NCBI GenBank assembly: GCA_016169945.1
Contig: JADLSH010000114.1
Span: forward strand, 620,001-684,000
DNA from: Trachythela sp. YZ-2020
Lineage: Eukaryota; Cnidaria; Anthozoa; Malacalcyonacea; Clavulariidae
Length of the DNA: 64,000 bases
Reading direction: 5' to 3'
A model generated the notes under the pieces. The model had not been told where the DNA came from, did not search any database, and saw only the letters and a list, made by a program, of their open reading frames with translations. Both the position numbers and the translations under genes were made by a program. Of this stretch, positions 57,254 through 64,000 are shown one piece after another (within the stretch, counting starts at the first letter, position 1; every line of letters starts with the position of its first letter).

Positions 57254-58389
57254 AAAGATCCGGTTAAGTAAGAACGATTTTGATGGACGATGTTTTTTTC
57301 TGGAATCGAAAGTACAAAGGAAACTCAAACTGTCTATTGTAGATTTAAGCTGATTGATTTAGACTTTAGGCACTTAATGATCACAATATATTGATTAATA
57401 ACGTAGATTAATGAGTAATGATTATGCTTCAAATAAAAAAATGAAAAAAATGTTTACTATTTTATTAATTTTTGTGGCAGTCTCTGCTGGCCTACTTGTA
57501 CAAGTCGATCGCAATTAAGTCACAGAAACAGAACATTTACAATTTTCAGCAAAATTTTGGCAGAGAATTTTACATGTTCCTGGAGCTCTTATATATATAA
57601 CTTCAATTGTTCGTTGTTATTTTTGTTCGATATTTTTTCAAGTGTTCTTGTTAAAATTTAACCAAGGGTTAGCGCTAATCGAGCTTTGAACAACCGGTCC
57701 CTAAACGCTTATTATTTTAGCGGATTGCGTAACTAGCTTCTTCCTGTTGATCTTCAATATGAGAGGAGCTAGCCTGGTTGGGAGCTTTGGGGTAATATAG
57801 AATAGTTAGACACTGTACGTCACTCTTTTTTGAGGAAAATAGAGAAATGCTTTATTTACCAGTAGCATAGAATATAGTTTGTGCGAAACTGAAGGATAGA
57901 GTTAGTCTATTCTAAAAATTCTACTTTTCTAGTTCTTTATACAAATCTTTACAATGAAGCATTGTCACAAGTCTTTAGAAGTCTTAACATGAAGTATCGG
58001 GGTCAACTCTTCCAGTTATCTATGTCTTTGCATAAAGTATGGGATTTAAGTTCTTGATACTCGTCTTTACACAACGTGAGTGTGGAGATTAATTTTCTGA
58101 GAAAATGAAGCCGCTACTTGGGACAGGGCAAAGCTTGATAACCGTTCGCTATCATGCACGCAGGTGTATAAGTACTCGCATTGAAATTAATTATTTCGAT
58201 AATATCAAGCTTAAATTAACTGCACTTTAGACGTGTCTGGCAAATGTTGAACAAGCATGAACTGAAAGAATGCGTACCTCTCCTCAGCGACAATGCGTAC
58301 CTCTCCTCAAAAACATGCATGTAATATGATTTAACTAGCAAACCGTATATATTTAATACATAATTATATATATATATATATATATACAT

Positions 58390-58800
58390 ACATATTTAAC
58401 TTATATATATATATGCATGAATGCATATACATTATGTATACTCATTGCATTTAAACCTATGACAATAGATAGGCTTTCATATATGTTTTAAAATTAGTTT
58501 TTGTTCTCGCTTTTTTATATCGAATGGAATTTTGTTCCATAAATTACATCCTTTAGTTTTTATTGTAAATTTTCCATAATCAATTCGGTATCTTTCCTTA
58601 TGTATATAATGTGAGTTTCTTGTTCTGTAATTGTGTACGTTTTTATTAAGAGCAAAGAAATTGTTAAAATATTCAGGCAAGGAATTGCTATAAAATTCAA
58701 ACATAAATTGTCCAGTTCATAAATCGTTGATCTGGTAAATGTTCAGTAATTTTAATTTTTGAAACAAACGGGCAGACTTTGCATCATATGATGAATGTGT
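58390..58800 (-). mobile_element. LINE 3' fragment of U10
   Basis: Same remnant as U2 with the full 75-codon C-terminal frame (58477-58704). SINE-free site. Confidence 0.8.
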
Positions 58801-58839
58801 GATGTGGTATTTACATAGTCAAAGGCAACATCCACTTAC

Positions 58840-61800
58840 ACTTCTCTTAACAATAAGAATGCTAAAACTGCTGAACTTTTCTTCTATCTTAAACATTTCC
58901 AGAAGCCGTTACAATTAGATAACAGAAAGGGAGTACATTTCCATTTTTGTAGTTTCAAAAATCCATCAATTATTATAGTTGCGTATATATAATAAAGTAT
59001 AATAAAGTATAATATACTGTATGTTTGCTGTCAACTCGATTCCATATAAATGGCTGTAACCCGATACTCCGTATCTATGCCGAACACTGATAACAGTTAG
59101 TCCATCGCAATATAAAAGTCTCTTAAAACATGTCTTGTACGTACGCAAAACATAATCAAACCTCAAAGTTTCCAAACGATTCGTAAAACCATCGAAAAAA
59201 GTCATCTTTTCAAATCGTTTCTAGATTACAAATTTCGCAGCCTATGCACTCTATCTACCACGTGACATAGAACAATAACATATTTTGACACGTGACCCGA
59301 CCTTCCAAACCCTCTCACTCTATAACTATGTTCAAGGCAACGCACCAAATTGATGACAAAATCTCTTCGATAGCTTGAATTCACTGTTGCCAAATATTAA
59401 CTATCGAATGCTTCAATTGCGGATTTTGTGAACAACAGGATGGCTATTTACTTCAGATTGACGTTCACAATACCTAGCTGAGACGGAACATGCTTAGGTA
59501 ATTCACCAAAAGAATCACAATTGACATTGAATGATATTTATTAACTGGAACTTGGCCGGAGGTCAAACAACATTCCTTCCGCTTGAATGTTTGTATTTCC
59601 GGCAACAGAAAGCGATCGCAAAAAGTCGATCGAGCTACAATTTGCACTGAATGGAAATCAGCCTTTAGGCCGAAACGTCGAGAAGCTTTTTCTCTTATCT
59701 TTTAGGCAAGATACAAACTTTACTTTTAATGTTTTGTTCGTATATATAATATCACGTGATAATATGCAGAAGCAAAGTGCAGTACTTGATCACCACTTGA
59801 GTAAAAATCAATACTTGATTTACAACGGTAATTGCACTGAGTGGAGTGCAATTTGGTTTGAAATCAAACGCGTGATTATCCAGAAATTTCTATTGTATGA
59901 ATTAACCTTCCCCTCATGGTGATTTCGCGCCCTACTTTTAATAATGATTTTTTTACATTTTATATGTCTGCACTTTGCTCATTGACCACGTATCCACTTT
60001 TGAGCGGATACGTGGATACGCAGTCGTTTGTAACTTAAGAACAAGGCATCATAATTATATAGTTAGACTTTAAGATATATGACGTAATATGTAGGTATAT
60101 TTTTAGTGGATACGCAGATACGTGGATACGCAGTCGTTTGTAATTTACTATCTTATGCTTCGTTCTTCAAGTTTCCAACGACTGCGTATCCGCGTATCCA
60201 CTCACAAATATACACCTACATTCATATTACGTCATATATTTTTAATGCCTTACTATCTTATGCTTCGTTCTTCAAATTACAAACGACCTTTTGCCTCATC
60301 GGGTCAAGTTTTAGTTAATGAAAAATCATTCAGTGTCAATTGTGATCTTTTTGGTGAATTACCTATGCATGTTCCGTCTGACCGTCTCAGCTAGGTATTG
60401 TGAACGTCAATCTGAAATAAATAGACATCCTGTTGTTCACAAAATCCGCAATTGAAGCACGCTTATATAAAGACAGGTGTACGATTGTGCCGTTCAATAG
60501 TTCATATTTGGCAACAGCGAGTTCGCAGAAGAATAGGTCAAGTTATCGAAGAGATTTTGTCATCAATTTGGTGCGTTGTCTGGAAAAATGGCTAACAAGT
60601 CAAAAGTTGCCGTAGTTTTGTTGCTCTGTATCGTAGGGACTATCGAAGTACAAGCAAGGAGTGAAGAAATAGGCTCAGGGAATATTAAAAGCAGCGGTTG
60701 GTTTGGAAAGAAACGAGATTTCAGGTACCACGTACCCTCCGATGCGGTGGCTGTTACCTTGAATGAGTACGATCAGAGTTCGAGCAGTCATAGCTTTGGC
60801 AGCGGGACTGGTTGAGCGACTGTCAGCTGGACATCCGGAGACCGAACAGCCAAGGTACATGCTTGGGTCAATGGAAAAGTTTGTGTGTGGAGTTGCAGTT
60901 CTAATCACATATCCTGGAAGGTTTATGCGCATTTTTAAGAAGATCCGGTTAAGTAAGAACGGTTTTGATGGACGATGTTTTTTTCTGGAATCGAAAATAC
61001 AAAGGAAACTCAAACTGTCTAGTGTAGATTTAAGCTGATTGATTTAGACTTTAGGCACTTAATGATCACAACATATCGATTAATGACATAGATTAATGAG
61101 TAATGATTATGCTTCAAATAAAAAAATGAAAAAAAATGTTTACTATTTTATTAATTTTTGTGGCAGTCGCTGCTGGCCTACTTGTACAAGTCGATCGCAA
61201 TTAATTCACAGAAACAGAACATTTACAATTTTCAGCAAAATTTTGGCAGAGAATTTTACATGTTCCTGGAGCTCTTATGTATAACTTCAATTGTTCGTTG
61301 TTATTTTTGTTCGATATTTTTTCAAGTGTTCTTGTTAGAATTTAACCAAGGGTTAGCGCTAATCGAGCTTTGAACAACCGGTCCCTAAACGCTTATTATT
61401 TTAGCGGATTGCGTAACTAGCTTCTTCCTGTTTCTCTTCAATATGAGAGGAGCTAGCCTGGTTGGGAGTTTTGGGGTAATATAGAATAGTTAGACACTGT
61501 ACGTCACTCTTTTTTGAGGAAAATAGAGAAATGCTTTATTTAACAGTAGTATAGAATATAGTTTGTACGAAACTGAAGGATAGAGTTAGTCTATTCTAAA
61601 AAATTCTACTTTTCTAGTTCTTTATACAAATCTTTACAATGAAGCATTGTCACAAGTCTTTATAAGTCTTAACATGAAGTATCGGGGTTAACTCTTTGCA
61701 TAAAGTATGGGATTTAAGTTCTTGATACTCGTCTTTACACAACGTGAGTGTGGAGATTAATTTTCTGAGAAAATGAAGCCGCTACTTGGGACAGGGCAAA

Positions 61801-61960
61801 GCTTGATAACCGTTCGCTATCATGCACGCAGGTGTATAAGTACTCGCATTGAAATTAATTATTTCGATAATATCAAGCTTAAATTAACTGCACTTTAGAC
61901 GTGTCTGGCAAATGTTGAACAAGCATGAACTGAAAGAATGCGTACCTCTCCTCAGCGAAT
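58840..61960 (+). repeat. Array unit U11 (right edge)
   Basis: Last unit. Its inverted arm carries the ttgaattcactgttgcc variant also seen in U1, so the two edge units share a type that inner units lost. The unit ends at the same junction (cagcgaata) as U3, followed by a MITE and S3. Confidence 0.85.
60588..60938 (+). pseudogene. Array gene copy U11, nonsense mutation
   Basis: One base change makes TGA at 60813-60815 where the other copies have GGA, truncating the product in the Ser/Gly-rich loop (about residue 75) before both cysteines. The rest of the frame to 60938 is intact and nearly identical to U2, so the lesion is recent. Confidence 0.85.
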
Positions 61961-61961
61961 A

Positions 61962-62170
61962 GGGAGCTTAAGATGCACCAAATCTACGACGCGGATGCGA
62001 CTAAAAACTGTCGCTATTCTCACAGTTTCACTTCACGGGTAAAAATTATGGATTGTTGTTGGTAAAGAAAGTCAGAGACACGAGAAAAACAAAGTAAAAC
62101 TGATTTCCGATTATTAGCGACTGTTTTTTAGTCGCGTCCGCGTCGTAGATTTGGTGCATCTTAAGCTCTC
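61962..62170. mobile_element. 209-bp MITE with TA target site
   Basis: Inverted ends gggagcttaagatgcaccaa and its near-complement extend about 50 bases, including tctacgacgcggatgcgact. It is flanked by TA on both sides (61960-61961, 62171-62172), as in Tc1/mariner-type MITEs. The empty site is at about 23452 in S1. Confidence 0.8.
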
Positions 62171-63060
62171 TATAAGTCAAGTATCACGCATTAATTATAC
62201 ATGCACTTACTACACGTTTTAATAGTTCTCTTCAGTCCGAGCTAGAAATATCATACAATACTCAATTCAATTTTTGTTTAAATTTTACACGCATCCATAT
62301 TAAACCCAAAATTTGACCGATTTGCCATTGGCTTATGCATGCCCATTTGTGGGTCACTTTGCTATCGCACTATCAAATACACTGAAACATGTCTTGTATA
62401 TTTGGATGCTACATGCACGGGGTCGGGGATATATGCATGCGTGCTCCCATACGCCCCCTGGTGGCTTTATATCTTATATCTTATAGCTCAATACATGTGC
62501 ATTCCTGCTAGTGGCATTGTGGCATAATTCCTCTTTACAATTATATGTCTCAGTATATAATTATGACGATTTTCGGTTAGTAGTTAATGAGTTGCCGCAA
62601 GGTGGGTTGTCATAACATGAGTTGCTGTAGCTTTCGTAAATATCAGGGCTCTCAGAACGGAATTCCAAATTTTCCTTAGATTCAGCGGTAAAAATTCCTT
62701 AAGTCGACAAAAATTTCCTTAGACTCGTCCTAGTGTCCAAGGAACACGGGGCCAGTGCCGCGCGATCATAGGCGCAATTGGCGCGAAAATACGTAAATAA
62801 CTTTTTTACATCAGAAAATGGCGAATTCTGAATTTTCTGATTGTGAATTTAGCAATAAAACAGAGAGTCAGAGTCACTCAGAGACTTAAAGAACCAATTA
62901 AATTGAAGATGATCAGCGATTTCAGTAAAAACTACTGCCAAAAACGTTCATTAGGTCGATGGATATAACTTATAAGTATAACATACAGTGTAATAACTAA
63001 TTATTGTTTGGAGTGTGTTTTTCAACTCAAAATCCTTTATGTTGTAGCGGATGTAAGAAA
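62171..63060. repeat. Spacer S3 remnant
   Basis: 62180-62640 matches the start of S1 (gtatcacgcattaattatac, then the (cttatat) block and tctcagtatataattat). After about 390 unrelated bases (62640-63027) a short match (aaatcctttatgttgtagc, 63030-63050) to the sequence beside the truncated minus-strand gene in S1 and S2 returns. The gene piece itself is absent. No other gene was seen. Confidence 0.65.
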
Positions 63061-63083
63061 GTAAATATTATTGAAATCAGTAG

Positions 63084-63676
63084 CATAGGCGTAGAGTTTT
63101 GGTTTTGTCTTGGGGGGCTGAATCTTTAGACAAACGATTTCTTATTGCACTTGCGAAATCGAATTTTAGTGAGTACATACCGATTGCTTTATATAAGGTA
63201 CAAGTAATTACTAATGAATATTTAGATTAATTGCTTAATTATTGTATGGTCAGACAGTGATCATTGATCAGATGGAAAAATGCAATGAACCTAAAGTTAA
63301 GACAAAAGTTGAAGTAGGAGATGTCTGATCGAAGAAAAAATATGGGCCCGTCACGGCGCTCTGTTCAAACAGAATACATTCATTTAAGCCTGTAAGCGGA
63401 AATCCAGCATTTCCTGGACATATAATTATAGGCGTACATGAAAGTTGTGGGAAAAGGACGAAAGTGGAATCATGTTAATTGTTTTTGCCTGTCGATACTA
63501 TTTTAAGAAATGTTTTTATGTCTTTATGTTACTCGGAGTCGACCAGTGACGTATACGGAAAGTTAACATACACGCAACAGCCAAAGTTCTGCAAAACGTC
63601 TACAGGGGCTAAGCATCCCCAGTAAGATTTCTAGGGGGGCTGGAGCCCCAAAGCCCCCTCATACTCTACGCCTATG
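63084..63676. mobile_element. hAT-like element with 8-bp target duplication
   Basis: Ends cataggcgtagagt / actctacgcctatg, flanked by atcagtag at 63076-63083 and 63677-63684. The 593-bp interior ends in G/C-run sequence (ctaggggggctggagcccca). No transposase frame. Confidence 0.85.
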
Positions 63677-63684
63677 ATCAGTAG

Positions 63685-64000
63685 AACGCGACATCCGTAT
63701 TTTTTTCGTCGACCGCGCCCACGTTTTGCAGTCACCACGTGGTACACTCGAATGACTCGATCATACCTCGAAATCAACTTTTCTGTGCCGCGTGATCAGA
63801 AATTTCGAAGCCCCGAGTTCGATTATTATAACAATACCAGAATTTGTTTTTAATGCAAAGAAATGACTTTCCGTCGATGGATTCATGCACGTCGTGTGTT
63901 TCTTTACATTTTGAAATAATTTTTGTTTGTTTGTATTGTAGCCAATGACGTGTCAGGCGGGAATCGAATTCTTAGGATGAATATTAAAGCCCAACAAATT
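63685..64000. other. No recognisable feature
   Basis: Unique sequence to the end of the window, without a clear open frame or repeat. Confidence 0.4.

Larger units (their letters stand above)
54513..58839 (+). repeat. Array unit U10
   Basis: Longest unit because of a 642-bp MITE (55512-56153) in the region between the promoter arms. It shares with U11 a small tandem insertion (ataataaagt repeated, about 54661-54683; 58988-59010 in U11). The promoter arm lacks 18 bases (aaataaatagacatcctg) upstream of the TATA box. Confidence 0.85.

Noticed and set aside
14406..60938. Assigning the array protein to a known toxin or antimicrobial family
   Set aside because: Precursor layout and tandem copies are suggestive, but the cysteine pattern and sequence match no family I can name; a claim would be a guess.

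Overview
The window reads as nuclear DNA of an invertebrate animal. A cnidarian (sea anemone or coral-like) genome is my best guess, but this is inference. The sequence is AT-rich and full of LINE, hAT-like, Polinton-like and foldback elements. It has eukaryotic splice sites, and single-exon genes with a TATA box and an AATAAA signal. No prokaryotic operon, rRNA, tRNA or CRISPR was seen. No gene could be named with certainty.

Positions 1-12390 are a transposon graveyard with one probable host gene. It holds a foldback element with long inverted ends (1-1970), a 5'-truncated CR1/L2-like LINE (2076-3345), and a 21-bp minisatellite running into degenerate telomere-like CCCTAA sequence (3774-4150). 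Next come a fragment of a Polinton/Maverick-type packaging ATPase (about 4298-4864), a C-rich/G-rich foldback (5456-6052), a decayed LINE (7480-9960) and a hAT-like element with an exact 8-bp target duplication (10474-11542). Two minus-strand exons (11834-11894 and 6760-7114) have good splice sites and compatible phase. They probably belong to one gene whose 4.7-kb intron contains the LINE.

Positions 12394-61960 are the main feature: a tandem array of eleven about 3.1-4.3 kb units (U1-U11), each carrying one plus-strand gene for a 116-residue secreted precursor. The precursor has a signal peptide, a short pro-region ending in KKR and a 73-residue Trp-rich mature part with two cysteines. Seven copies are intact (U2, U3, U6, U7, U8, U9, U10). 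Four are broken (U1 frameshift, U4 and U5 indels, U11 nonsense). The array is organised as 3 + 5 + 3 units, and each cluster is closed by a related spacer (S1 23448-29173, S2 46954-50878, S3 61961-63060). S1 and S2 each hold a truncated minus-strand copy of the same gene with a different upstream region. In most units the promoter exists twice: a TATA-containing copy in front of the gene, and an inverted TATA-less copy about 0.75 kb further upstream. A strong foldback lies between them.

Insertions with clean target duplications, shared or not shared between units (SINE, MITEs, hAT-like elements, LINE 3' ends), give a readable history of the array. Two stretches (about 29920-34340 and 43550-45780) have so many scattered short indels that they may be unpolished assembly rather than biology. 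After the array come a third spacer remnant and another hAT-like element (63084-63676).
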